A stretch of DNA of 64,000 nt from Chloroflexota bacterium (GTDB lineage Bacteria; Chloroflexota; Dehalococcoidia; JACPQD01): assembly GCA_016190665.1 (NCBI GenBank), contig JACPQD010000002.1, positions 1 to 64,000 of the forward strand, written 5' to 3'. The first letter of the stretch is position 1. Each line of letters starts with the position of its first letter. This document shows, in pieces, positions 38,150 through 47,200 of the stretch. A model generated the notes under the pieces. The model did no database searches and was not told where the DNA came from. It saw only the letters and a list, made by a program, of their open reading frames with translations. Both the position numbers and the translations under genes were made by a program.

Positions 38150-40051
38150 TTGCTAACCTTGAGTAGGGCCTATCCTCGGGCCGCATTCTCGCCCCGGCTG
38201 AGAGCTATGAACGGCAAGTACCGCATAGTAATCCCGTTAGCAGACCCTGCTCTGGCTGGCGATCTTCTGGTGATCGCCTCGGGCATCCTGCACCGGAATC
38301 CAGGCAAGGTTATTGTTCTGGGCGTTGTAGAAGTCCCGGAGAAGCAGAATCTTTCAGAAGGGGCGCTCCAGGCCCGCGTTCAGCGACAGCTCCTGAGGGA
38401 GGTGGAACGGCTCGGCCATTCCGAGGATATCCAGGTGCGCACCACCGTTCGCATATCTCGGGAGGCGTGGCAGGGGATAAAGGAGATTGTCGCTGAAGAG
38501 AACGCCAGCCTCGTTATCCTGGGATGGAGCGGTGAGTCGAAGTCATCGGAACGGATCTTCGGCGCCACAATTCAGGAAGTCGCCAAGAATCCTCCCTGCG
38601 ATGTGTTGCTGGTCAAGGGGCGGGGGCTTAAGGAATGCCGGAGCATCCTCTTGCCGGTGAGGGGCGGCCCCCACGCCGATCTCGCGTCCCGGCTGGTGCA
38701 TTCGGTGGCCGAGAAATTCGACGCCAGCGTTACGGTGATGCACATAAAGCTGGGCGATCCTGGCCGTCCATCTCGGGAAGACCGCATTTTCGCCGATTTT
38801 GTGGCGCGCACCCAGGCTGCAGGGCGCATCAGCCACCTTTCCGTTACGGCGCCCAGCGTTGAGCAAGCGGTCCTCGCTGAAGCTGGAAACTATCAACTCG
38901 TGGTACTGGGGGCGTCGGCGCAGCCGGAGCCGGGCAGCTTCTTCGGCTCGATCCCCGAGAATATCGCCGCCAGGGCAGACGCTACGGTGATGGTGGTAAA
39001 GACCGGGCAGCCCATCGACGTATCCATCTTCGAACCTCAAACCCGCTCCATCAGCGCGACTGTTGATAAGTGGTTTGCCGAGAATACTTTCCACAGCCGG
39101 GAGTTCGGCGACGTCGACGAGCTTGTTCGGCTGAAAAGGGAGCAAGGGCTGACCATCAGCCTCGGGCTACCTGCCCTCAATGTGGAGAAGACCATCAAAG
39201 GCATTGTCAATGTTATCAAAGGGGAGCTCTTTGACAGAAAGCCGCTCCTCGATGAGATTGTGCTGTTCGATGGGGGCTCCACCGACAAGACCACCGAGAT
39301 TGCGGCCAGCTTCGGCATACCAGTCTACGACCACGGCGATATCTTGCGCGAATACGGCTCCTATAAGGGGAAGGGCGAGGCTCTGTGGAAGGCCCTCTAC
39401 ATCCTGAAGGGAGACATCATCGTCTGGATCGACACCGACAGCATGAACATCCACCCCAAGTTTGTTTACGGGGTCGTGGGCCCGCTGCTGAGAGAGGAGA
39501 GGCTCAAGCTTGTCAAAGGCTTCTACGGGCGGCCCGTTCCCCTGGGGGACCCCCTTTACGACACCGCCAGCGGATTCCTTACTGAGCTGACGGTGCGCCC
39601 GCCGCTTAACATCTTCTTTCCCGAGCTCTCGGGAGTGGTGGAACCACTGGGCGGGCAATGGGCCTGTTGCCGCGATGCGCTGGAGCGGGTGCCCGTCTTC
39701 TCCGGTTACGGCGCTGATCTGGGTCTCCTGATCGACGTTTTCAACCAGTTTGGCCTGGCCGCCATCGGACAGTCAGATCTGGAGGAGCGGGTGGCCCGTG
39801 ATCTTCCCCTCTCCACGATGTCGCGGCGGGCCTTTGCCCTGATGCAGGCGTGTTTGAAGAGGGGTCAGGCCAGGAGAAGAGTCACCTTGCTCGACGAGAT
39901 TCTGCCCACGATGAAGCTGATCAGACACCGCGCCGGACGCCTGTCTCTGGACGTCACCGAGCTGGAGGAGGTGGAGAGGCCTCCGATGGCCACGGTGCCA
40001 GAGTATGTTAAAAGCCGCCGACCCGCAGAGAATACACCGGGGAGGAGATAG
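38150..40051 (+). CDS. fusion of two UspA domains with a GpgS-like GT81 glycosyltransferase
   Basis: 633 residues. Two universal-stress (UspA) units at about 20-165 (ending in CDVLLVKG) and 166-305 (LLPVRGGPHADLASRL, LVVLGASAQPEPGSFFGSIPENIA). Then about 340-600 is a glucosyl-3-phosphoglycerate synthase-like domain: GLPALNVEKTIKGIV, FDGGSTDKTTEIA, KGKGEALWKALY, the metal-binding WIDTDS at about 425, and LNIFFPELSGVVEPLGG. GpgS makes the precursor of glucosylglycerate and methylglucose polysaccharides, compatible-solute and stress products. Fusion to UspA domains, which bind ATP or sense stress, would make a stress-gated solute synthase; this is inferred. The TTG has AAGGAG 8 bases upstream; an ATG at 38207 is an alternative. 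Confidence 0.85.
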   Translation: MLTLSRAYPRAAFSPRLRAMNGKYRIVIPLADPALAGDLLVIASGILHRNPGKVIVLGVVEVPEKQNLSEGALQARVQRQLLREVERLGHSEDIQVRTTVRISREAWQGIKEIVAEENASLVILGWSGESKSSERIFGATIQEVAKNPPCDVLLVKGRGLKECRSILLPVRGGPHADLASRLVHSVAEKFDASVTVMHIKLGDPGRPSREDRIFADFVARTQAAGRISHLSVTAPSVEQAVLAEAGNYQLVVLGASAQPEPGSFFGSIPENIAARADATVMVVKTGQPIDVSIFEPQTRSISATVDKWFAENTFHSREFGDVDELVRLKREQGLTISLGLPALNVEKTIKGIVNVIKGELFDRKPLLDEIVLFDGGSTDKTTEIAASFGIPVYDHGDILREYGSYKGKGEALWKALYILKGDIIVWIDTDSMNIHPKFVYGVVGPLLREERLKLVKGFYGRPVPLGDPLYDTASGFLTELTVRPPLNIFFPELSGVVEPLGGQWACCRDALERVPVFSGYGADLGLLIDVFNQFGLAAIGQSDLEERVARDLPLSTMSRRAFALMQACLKRGQARRRVTLLDEILPTMKLIRHRAGRLSLDVTELEEVERPPMATVPEYVKSRRPAENTPGRR

Positions 40052-40060
40052 ACTACGCCT

Positions 40061-40108
40061 CAATGCAGCAGCCGACGCGGGCCGCGGCCCGCGTCGGCTG
40101 CTGCATTG
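40061..40108. terminator. perfect 48-bp palindrome between convergent genes
   Basis: Both arms are 24 bases with no unpaired centre; the centre is GGCCGCGGCC. The half-site begins CAATGCAGCAGCCGACG. It starts 10 bases after the fusion gene and ends 20 bases before the cytochrome stop on the other strand. A bidirectional transcription stop is likely; no T run is present, which is odd for an intrinsic terminator. Confidence 0.6.
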
Positions 40109-40127
40109 ATCCCTGCTCTAAGAGGCC

Positions 40128-40877
40128 CTAAGGCGTCAACCCTCGCACGTAGGCGAAGAGGTCCGCGATCTCTTCGTCGCTTATCTGCCCAGGACCGAAC
40201 CCCGGCATAATGCGCTCCCCCTCCCGGACCACTGGCGCGAAGGTTTCCAGTGTACCGTGCTCTCTGAGAAAACCGCTGCCCCTCAGCGCCGGGCCGATGC
40301 CCCCCCCACCCGCGGCGCTGTGGCAGGCCTGGCAGCTCCGACCGTAAACAGCGCTGCCCCGTGCCGAGTCTCCGGCCATAACGGGAGCCGCCGTATGGCT
40401 GGCTGCCGGCGTGGTGCCGGTGGAAATTACTGCCACCGACCGGGAGACGGCAGTGCCCGGCATCTCCCCCACCCACTTCACCCAGGCCAGGATCGATGGC
40501 GATGACGGATTGGAGGTCACGTTGCTGACATCAAATGTGTAAACAAAGGGACCTTGCTTGTGCTCCGCCTCGAGACCACTGTTGACCCAGCCCACTTCAT
40601 TGCCGTCGAACCTCCCAGCGTTGGAGCCGGGCACCCCCGCCCAGGAGTCCAGGTATTTTGCGCCCTTCGGCACCTGCGCCCTCAGCGTAATGGCGTCGGT
40701 GTCGTCGTCCCCCTCGTTCTTTAGCCAAACGGTCGCCGTCACGACGTTGCCATCTCGGTGGAGACTGAGGTCCACTTCGACAGGCGGCCACCCGTGGGCC
40801 GAGACCCGCCACATCCCCGTTAGCGCCAGCCCCACGGCCAACATACCTGCCCCCAACAGCATTGCCCTGCCCTTCAT
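40128..40877 (-). CDS. secreted c-type cytochrome with N-terminal DUF11-like beta domain
   Basis: 249 residues. A signal peptide (about 1-28, LLGAGMLAVGLALTG), a beta-sandwich region (about 30-150) resembling DUF11 or other Ig-like repeats (TATVWLKNEGDDDTDAITL, AQVPKGAKYL), a short Ala/Thr/Pro linker, then a single-haem cytochrome c domain: CQACH and the axial Met in RIMPGFGPGQIS. Electron carrier outside the membrane. The ATG at 40877 has GAGGAGG 5 bases upstream and a signal peptide right behind; the upstream extension to 40976 is not used. Confidence 0.88.
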   Translation of the reverse strand: MKGRAMLLGAGMLAVGLALTGMWRVSAHGWPPVEVDLSLHRDGNVVTATVWLKNEGDDDTDAITLRAQVPKGAKYLDSWAGVPGSNAGRFDGNEVGWVNSGLEAEHKQGPFVYTFDVSNVTSNPSSPSILAWVKWVGEMPGTAVSRSVAVISTGTTPAASHTAAPVMAGDSARGSAVYGRSCQACHSAAGGGGIGPALRGSGFLREHGTLETFAPVVREGERIMPGFGPGQISDEEIADLFAYVRGLTP

Positions 40878-41316
40878 GAATGCCTCCTCTTTGCTTTCCG
40901 CCTGGATTCCAAGCAATCCCCGGTAGTCCCGCATCCTTTCCAACCCGCCCGCGCCAGCGGCTGCAGTGAATCTCAAGGACCTCGCCGGACTTCTTAACCA
41001 CTATAGCTTTCGTTAGCGTCAAGCAAAACACATTTTCGGGCAGTCTTTCGTTCGCGGAAGAATAGGATTTCAGCCTACCCAGAAGATCAGGATGCGAATT
41101 GGTCTGCCGTTCAAAAGGATAGGTCAAGCAGGGGAGGTGAAAACCGGGTCAGTGAGGGACGGCAGGGCATGCCTGCCGGCAGGGCTGGAATACGGGACGC
41201 GGCCTGGGCAGGCCATGCCTGTTGTTTTGCAAAGAGGGGTTGGTGCGAAAATAGACTTTTCGGATACCGCGTACCTCAGTGCGCGGTATTGCATCTGTGA
41301 AAAAATGATGCCTCGG
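40878..41316. other. spacer without recognisable gene
   Basis: No gene is seen. A GGCAGGCATGCC-type short palindrome is present around 41161-41185. Nothing else stands out. Confidence 0.45.
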
Positions 41317-41347
41317 ACTTCATCCTGAACTTGATTCAGGATGAAGT
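41317..41347. repeat. 13-bp inverted repeat downstream of the response regulator
   Basis: ACTTCATCCTGAA and TTCAGGATGAAGT are exact complements separated by CTTGA. It lies 50 bases after the stop of the minus-strand response regulator and may end its transcript or bind a protein. The words CATCCTGAA resemble the repeat at 12914-13053. Confidence 0.55.
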
Positions 41348-41399
41348 GCGAGCAAGTGGAAGACGATTTTCAAGCTTTGGCGGTGCTGGCGTCAACCAG

Positions 41400-42077
41400 T
41401 TATGACGGATTCCAAGGGCTGGTGCTTCTGTCGTGAGGGAGGGTGGGCCTTATTCCTTTGCTCACAGCGTAGGCCACGACCTGGGCGCGATTCCTCAAGT
41501 GAAGCTTATCCATTATGTTTCGCAGGTGATACTTCACCGTGTTTTCCGTGACGTTCAGTTTGGCGGCTATCTCCTTATTGGCCTCTCCGTTGGTGACTAG
41601 CTTGAGTACCTCTGTCTCCCTCTCGGTGAGCTCACTTCCGGCGGCTCTCCCATCCTTCGTTCCGACTTGTCGGAACTCCTGGATGATCTTGGCGGCCAGG
41701 AGAGGTGAAATGGCGGCCTCGCCCCTCGCGACGCCGGAGAGGAGGCTAAGAAACTCCTCCGCTCTTATGTTCTTGAGCAGGTAGCCCACGGCGCCAGACT
41801 TAATTGCCTCGAAGAGGTCCTCGTCGTCGTCGGACACGGTCAAGATAATGACTTTGGCCTGCGGCATTTCGGACGTAATGAGGCGGGTTGCCTCCAGGCC
41901 ATTGGACCGAGGCATCCTTATGTCCATAAGGATGATGTCCGGCTTGAGCTGGCGCGCCTTCTCCAGGGCCTCAAGCCCGTCGCCCGCCTCTCCCACCACC
42001 TCAATATTGCTCGCGGTCAGCAGGCTCGCGATGCCGTTGCGCACGAGAGCATGGTCGTCGACCAGCAACACCCGCAT
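41400..42077 (-). CDS. NarL/LuxR-family response regulator
   Basis: 225 residues. Receiver domain (1-120) with acidic pair D7 D8, phosphorylation site D52 in ILMDIRMP, T80 and K102; then a LuxR helix-turn-helix (about 150-210): ELTERETEVLKLVTNGEANKEIA and NVTENTVKYHLRNIMDKLHL. A transcription activator switched by phosphorylation. It starts one base after the stop of its histidine kinase, so the two are coupled. Targets are not visible. Confidence 0.93.
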   Translation of the reverse strand: MRVLLVDDHALVRNGIASLLTASNIEVVGEAGDGLEALEKARQLKPDIILMDIRMPRSNGLEATRLITSEMPQAKVIILTVSDDDEDLFEAIKSGAVGYLLKNIRAEEFLSLLSGVARGEAAISPLLAAKIIQEFRQVGTKDGRAAGSELTERETEVLKLVTNGEANKEIAAKLNVTENTVKYHLRNIMDKLHLRNRAQVVAYAVSKGIRPTLPHDRSTSPWNPS

Positions 42078-42078
42078 G

Positions 42079-43455
42079 CTAGGTCCGCTCCGAAACAGAC
42101 ACCGCAGGCAACGGCACCCTGAGGGTGACCCTGGTCCCCTTGCCAGGCGCTGAGTTTATTTCCAGGTTTCCGCCAATGCTCTCCGCCCGCTCGCGCATGG
42201 TCTGAAGCCCGAATTGGGGCCATTCTCCACGCCGGGTGTCAGCGTGGTTGAATCCCACGCCGTCATCCTGTATGACTATCTGCAGCGACGTGTTCTTTGA
42301 CGAGATCCGGACGCGGGCGGTAATGGCCTTTGCATGTTTCCTTGCGTTGGTGAGCGCCTCCTGGATTATGCGGATGACCTGCAGCTCTATGCTTTTGGGC
42401 AGGGATAGGTTATCGTCGCTCACCTCCAGCTCGGTCCTTATGCCGCTCATTTGACTGAAGCGGAAAATATACTCCTTCAGCGTGGCTACGATCGCGCTCC
42501 CTTTAGAAGCGGTAGCCCGGAGACCAAGGATAGCCTCCCTGACATCGGCGTAGACTTCCTGGGCAACGTTCTCCAGCTCGATGAGCTGGGCCTCCGCTTC
42601 CGCCGCGCGCCCTGAAGCGCACAGCATCCTCACCGCCTGGCTCTTAGTGTTGACGTAGCTCAGTACCTGGGCCAGGCCGTCGTGCATCTCCCGCGCAATC
42701 CTCTCCCTTTCCTCCAAGGCCGCCACGCTTTGCACCCTCTCATGAAGGCGCGCATTCTCCACGGCCACGGCTATCTGGTTTCCCATGTTCATCAGTAGAC
42801 GCGTATCGTCGGCGGCGAAACGTCCCACTTTCAGGCTGAGTAAATTGACGACACCGATTGTGGAGTCTTTGGATCTTAGAGGAACGCTGACCAGAGAGCA
42901 TGATTTCCTCTCCCTCAGCATTCCTCCCAGCTCAGGATCGTCGGACAGGTCTCGGACCATCACGGGTTGCCCCGATTGGGCCACCTTGCCGTCAAGGCCC
43001 TCGCCTAAGCGGAACCTGGTCTTTTGCTGAAAGGCTTCCGGGAAAACGCCGCTATGCGCCCGCCGCACCATTTCGCCACTCTGCTCATCCAAGAGGAACA
43101 TCTCGCCAGCCTCGGCCCCGGTTACCTCCAGCACCTTATCCAGGGCGCGGTAAAGGACGACGTCCAGGTTCAGAGAGTCGCTTACCGCCAGGGCAACGCT
43201 GTTCAAAACAGCCAGCTCCTGGCTGCGGCGGACGCTTTCCTGCTGAAACCTGTCGATCAAGCCAAAAACGAACCTGGAAAAGAAAAAGGCCCCGACAAGG
43301 GTGCCAGCAAACACCAGTAATATCCCGGTGGTCGTAGGACTACGCTCAACGAAAATGGTGTGCCTGGCCAACTCGAAGAGCGCGACGAACAGGGGCGGAG
43401 CCCCTATCGTCACTATCTTCAGTATTTTGGGGTTGGTAGCGTGTGTTTGCATCAT
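42079..43455 (-). CDS. NarL-type sensor histidine kinase with GAF domain
   Basis: 458 residues. Two N-terminal membrane helices (about 15-70), a GAF domain (about 85-235: VALAVSDSLNLDVVLYRALD, GEMFLLDEQSGEMVRRAHSG), then the HisKA_3 box LEERERIAREMHDGLAQVLSY with the phospho-His, and an ATPase domain (NARKHAKAITARVRIS, DDGVGFN, GLQTMRERAESIGG). GAF domains of this type sense small molecules, redox or oxygen; no Cys cluster is visible. Partner of the regulator just downstream. The promoter at 43468-43495 leaves almost no leader. Confidence 0.92.
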   Translation of the reverse strand: MMQTHATNPKILKIVTIGAPPLFVALFELARHTIFVERSPTTTGILLVFAGTLVGAFFFSRFVFGLIDRFQQESVRRSQELAVLNSVALAVSDSLNLDVVLYRALDKVLEVTGAEAGEMFLLDEQSGEMVRRAHSGVFPEAFQQKTRFRLGEGLDGKVAQSGQPVMVRDLSDDPELGGMLRERKSCSLVSVPLRSKDSTIGVVNLLSLKVGRFAADDTRLLMNMGNQIAVAVENARLHERVQSVAALEERERIAREMHDGLAQVLSYVNTKSQAVRMLCASGRAAEAEAQLIELENVAQEVYADVREAILGLRATASKGSAIVATLKEYIFRFSQMSGIRTELEVSDDNLSLPKSIELQVIRIIQEALTNARKHAKAITARVRISSKNTSLQIVIQDDGVGFNHADTRRGEWPQFGLQTMRERAESIGGNLEINSAPGKGTRVTLRVPLPAVSVSERT

Positions 43456-43467
43456 CTCCCGGAGTAA

Positions 43468-43495
43468 ATTCTACCAGCTTCTTCGCTTTTGTCAA
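43468..43495 (-). promoter_or_regulatory. promoter of the two-component operon
   Basis: On the minus strand TTGACA (43490-43495) and TAGAAT (43468-43473) are 16 bases apart. The expected start site falls only about six bases before the ATG at 43455, so the message may be nearly leaderless. Confidence 0.6.
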
Positions 43496-43917
43496 CAAGG
43501 CAAGCAGTCCCTGATCCACCATCAAAACGCGCCTTAAAAGGGTTGGCCAAAGGTAGGGTGGGTGAAGTGCAGATGGGAGGCGAGAGGTTTGAGAGGCTGC
43601 GCTTCACCCACCGGATTGGTGTCATCCCCAAACATTCCGCCTCAATCTATGCGACAGATTAGGTGGTGGATTTTGGGAGTCTGCGGCCGCGCCTTCGGGA
43701 ATGACCGAGTTGCAGGGATGGGTCTGGCAAGAGGCACGGGAGGCTTCGCTCTCACGCTGGTGGCGGCTGTCAGCCCAGCAGGGGACGGGCCCGTACTGCA
43801 GCCAGGAGGATTTTCCCCTTGAGCAGAAGGGCGGGCTCTTTGCCAGAGGGAGAGGATGGCGGATGTTTGGGGTGAGGGTGGTAGGACAGGCATTCCTGAC
43901 TGTCCACCTGGGGCGCT
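43496..43917. other. spacer without recognisable gene
   Basis: Open frames on both strands here have no ribosome site or recognisable family. It precedes the hairpin cluster at 43918-44033. Confidence 0.4.
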
Positions 43918-44033
43918 CCAATAGACCGCTGCGGTCTCTTGGCCTATTGACCGACTCGGTCTCTGAGACCGAGTCGGCCTGGGGTCCTTCTTTGTGGCCT
44001 GTGGGGCTCCAGACCTTCGAGGTCTCTAGGAGC
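43918..44033. repeat. cluster of three hairpins sharing GGTCT/AGACC
   Basis: Hairpin 1 (43918-43942): CCAA-t-AGACCG, loop CTG, CGGTCT-c-TTGG. Hairpin 2 (43951-43977): 13-base arms starting CCGACTCGGTCTC around a single T. Hairpin 3 (44006-44033): GCTCC-AGACCT, loop TCG, AGGTCT-cta-GGAGC. All three have AGACC on one arm and GGTCT on the other, with unrelated outer stems. They lie between the end of the giant secreted protein gene and the two-component operon. Role unknown. Confidence 0.7.
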
Positions 44034-44109
44034 TTGGGTCACGAGTCAAAATCTAAGTTTTCAGCTCCCACTCAGCGGCAGGATTAGCTGTGGCCTGTCG
44101 TCACAATTA

Positions 44110-44162
44110 CCCACTTGTGGTCGAATATTGGGCTATTTCCTGAAGAATTCTCCCACTTGTGG
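44110..44162. repeat. CCCACTTGTGG direct repeat
   Basis: Two exact 11-base copies at 44110-44120 and 44152-44162, spaced 42 bases. Each is nearly self-complementary (CCAC-TT-GTGG). A further AGACCGAGTGG follows at 44168-44178, which echoes hairpin 2. Could be a protein-binding pair. Confidence 0.5.
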
Positions 44163-44206
44163 CGATGAGACCGAGTGGTGACCCAGGCTCCTAGAGAGCG
44201 GGGCGT

Positions 44207-47200
44207 TCACGGCGTCAGGGTCCCTGCCTCGCTCATACTGATCAAGTAGCCGCGACCGTAGTCCATGGTGGTGAAGCCAAAGGCGGGTTTCGCCACCTCA
44301 AAGCCCATGGCGGGGTTGTACCGGTACAGGGAGTCCCATTTGCCGGATATCGAGGCCAGGTAGGCGCCTAGATTGGTCGAGGGGGCCAGGTCCGGGTTTA
44401 TGTAGCCAATCATGTTCCAGCCTGCTCCAAGTTCTTGGACGGGGGCGGGCCTGGCCTTGGGCTCGTAGCTGTAGGTCAGCGGACCATCGATCAATGAGTT
44501 CACCCAGTAGCCGTAGCCAACCTCTAGCTCTTTCAGCGACCCTGACCACTCACTTCCGAACTTGGTAGCGTACTCCCATGCGCCCGTTTCCGCATCCAAG
44601 TGCAACACCTTGTCCGCGACGTTGCCCAACACCGCCTCCACCGAAGGGTCTTTCAGGTAGTACGCGGCAGAGATCAGGTTCCAGCCCTTAGACAGAATGA
44701 CCGTTCCGTGGGCGGGCGTCGCCGTGCCCGTGGGCGTCGTCGTGGGCGTGGGCGTCGCTGTTGGAGTAGCCGTTGCGGTGGGCGTGCGCGTGCGTGTAGT
44801 TGTGGGAGGCGTCCATCCGCCGCCCCCCCCGCCTCCACCACCCGAAACCGGTGTAGGCATTGCCGGCGCCGCCAGCGCGAAGTAGCTAAGGTGGGTGGTG
44901 AATCCGCATACCTTGGCAGTGGACGTGTTCACCGTTATCCCTGTCAAGTCCCCCCAAGTGCTCGTAGCCGCGTCGTACTGCTTGATCTTCAGCGCGCTCG
45001 GGTCTACACCGGGTATATCTGCAGAGTTGTACGTGAAGCAGAGCTGCACGGGGTTAGTGAAAGTGAAGCCGCTGATCGGCGCGCCGCTGCTCGGGTCGAA
45101 AGCCTGTATCTCTACCTGCTTCCCAGCGAAGGTGAAGCTGCCTGACCCCGGTGGGAATGCGGGATCGTTGACGTGCCTGGTGACTTGGAAGCTCGCATTC
45201 GCGGCTGTGTCGCCGGCGCCAATCGTCAGGGTGACGCTGCCGTCATCTGAAGGCACTGAGCCACCGGTCGCAGCCGGAACCGTGGCTACAGGCCCCCGAT
45301 AGGTTGTGACCGTTGGCGTCGCTGTCGCCGTTGGCGCTGGCGTGGCGGTTTGAGTCGCCGTAGCCGTCACCGTCGGCGTGCTTGTCGCCGTAGGAGTCGG
45401 GGTAGCCGTCGGCGTCACTGTAGCCGTGGGCGTGGGAGTAATCGTTGCGGTTGCTGTCGGTGTTGGGGTAGCGCTCGTGGTAATCGACAGGTCGTAGCTC
45501 GTGCCACAGCCGCCGACATTCGGGTCCCAGTTGGCTGCCTTCACGTAGTAGGTACCGCTGGTCGACGGAGCCCAGATGATTTGGGAAGCGAGGCCGGCGC
45601 CGGAGTCATCGTTGGACGCGATGAGGGTGACGCGGTCCGGGGCGTAAAGCGACAGCGCAGTGTCCGCGTACACACCGAGGGTAGACGTCGTGATGGAGTA
45701 GGTTGTTCCGGCGGTGCCATTGAATGACACCCAGTCCTGGTCTCCGGCCACATGGAAATTGTGGCTTTGCGCCCCGCCGCCCACGGCGAAAGGCTGGGCG
45801 TTCGCGGCGGTATCGTCCGATTCCAGAGCGTCCGCCGTCGCCACGCACATCAGGGCCGGTGCGGAAATGCTCTTGGTAGTGCTTGTGTTGGGGACCGCGC
45901 CGGTAGAGTCCGCCTGAACGTACAGCGTGCTGGTGATCTCGCTTCCCGGGCTTCGGGGGTAGAACCCGCTCGTGCCTACGGTGTCGCTCACGACAGTCGT
46001 CACAGTGATTGTCGCGCCGGCGTCGATGGGGCTGGCGACCCAGTAGCGAACGCTGCCCGTGGTATCGTTGGGGCCGGTGGGCAGATGATTGCGATACAGG
46101 TCGATGTAGAAGCCGTTCTGAGTGCTTCTGGCGCCCTGGTTCTGGATTACCGCCTGCACCAGCGTTCCGCCGCCGGGGTTCGGATAAGTCGTCACCGACA
46201 GAACAGCCAGGTCCGGCGTGCCGGCGATAGGTGGATCAATCGAGGCGCCGGCGGCGAGGGAGGGCCCGGTCGTTATCAGGCCAGCCTGACCATAGCTCAG
46301 ATCGGTGCGCACGACGTTGGAGAGGGCGAAGCCGGCGAGCGTACCGCGCAGCAGGTCCTCACCGTACTCGTGGCCACCCAGGTAGAGAGGGGCGTCGTAG
46401 GCCATGATGCCGCTCTTGGAAGTCGTCTTCGTAGAGTCGAGCTGGCCGTCGATGTAGAACTTCACCTCCCGGTCCCCGTTGAACGTGATGGCGAAATGGT
46501 GGAAGTAATCCGAATACGTCGCATCGGTGAAGCTTCCGTCGGCTTCAAGGTGCGAATCCGTGTCGTCTGGATGGTGTATTTGCAGGTACATCCGTCCGGA
46601 ACTCATATGCACGCTCATCCGGCGCTTCTGGGTAGGAATGCCCTGAGACATGATTATGCCCCCGCGGTCTTGCCGGAACTTCACCCAACCCTCGATGGTG
46701 AAAGCGGACCCAGACAGCCCGGTGGACCCGGCGGTAATGAGCGGCCTCGGTGGCGTCGTGTCGTCGGGGGGCATGGAGACAGCCGACCCGAACTTCCCCG
46801 CTACCCACGTGTGCTGGGGCTGCAACGATGCATTCGCGTGGCCGCTTCGATCGTTTAGCGTCAGGCCGCTCGCCTCGCGCATGTCGTACAGGCGCATCGT
46901 GTTGCCGTCGACCGCCGGCCAGAAGATGCGGCTCTTGTCGCTGGGCGGCGTGCCCGCGCCGGAGTTACCATAGTAAAGCTGATGGCTCGTGCCGTTGCTG
47001 GCGCCTCCAGCGATACTGACCTGGGTGCGGAACCAGATGTCTATTGCGCTGCTGGTGAAGTTCTCCACCAGCCGGTCGAGTTCCGTCGAGTCGTTGTAGA
47101 CGACCCGGATGTCGTTGCCCTTGGGGCTCGACAGCGACGCGTTGTACAACTGCGCCGCCGTGGGATTCGTACCGCTGTCGAAATGCAGCTTCACCGGGTA

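Noticed and set aside
43501-44096. Small open frames on both strands in the spacer before the giant gene
   Set aside because: No ribosome sites, no recognisable family, and part of the region is occupied by the hairpin cluster.
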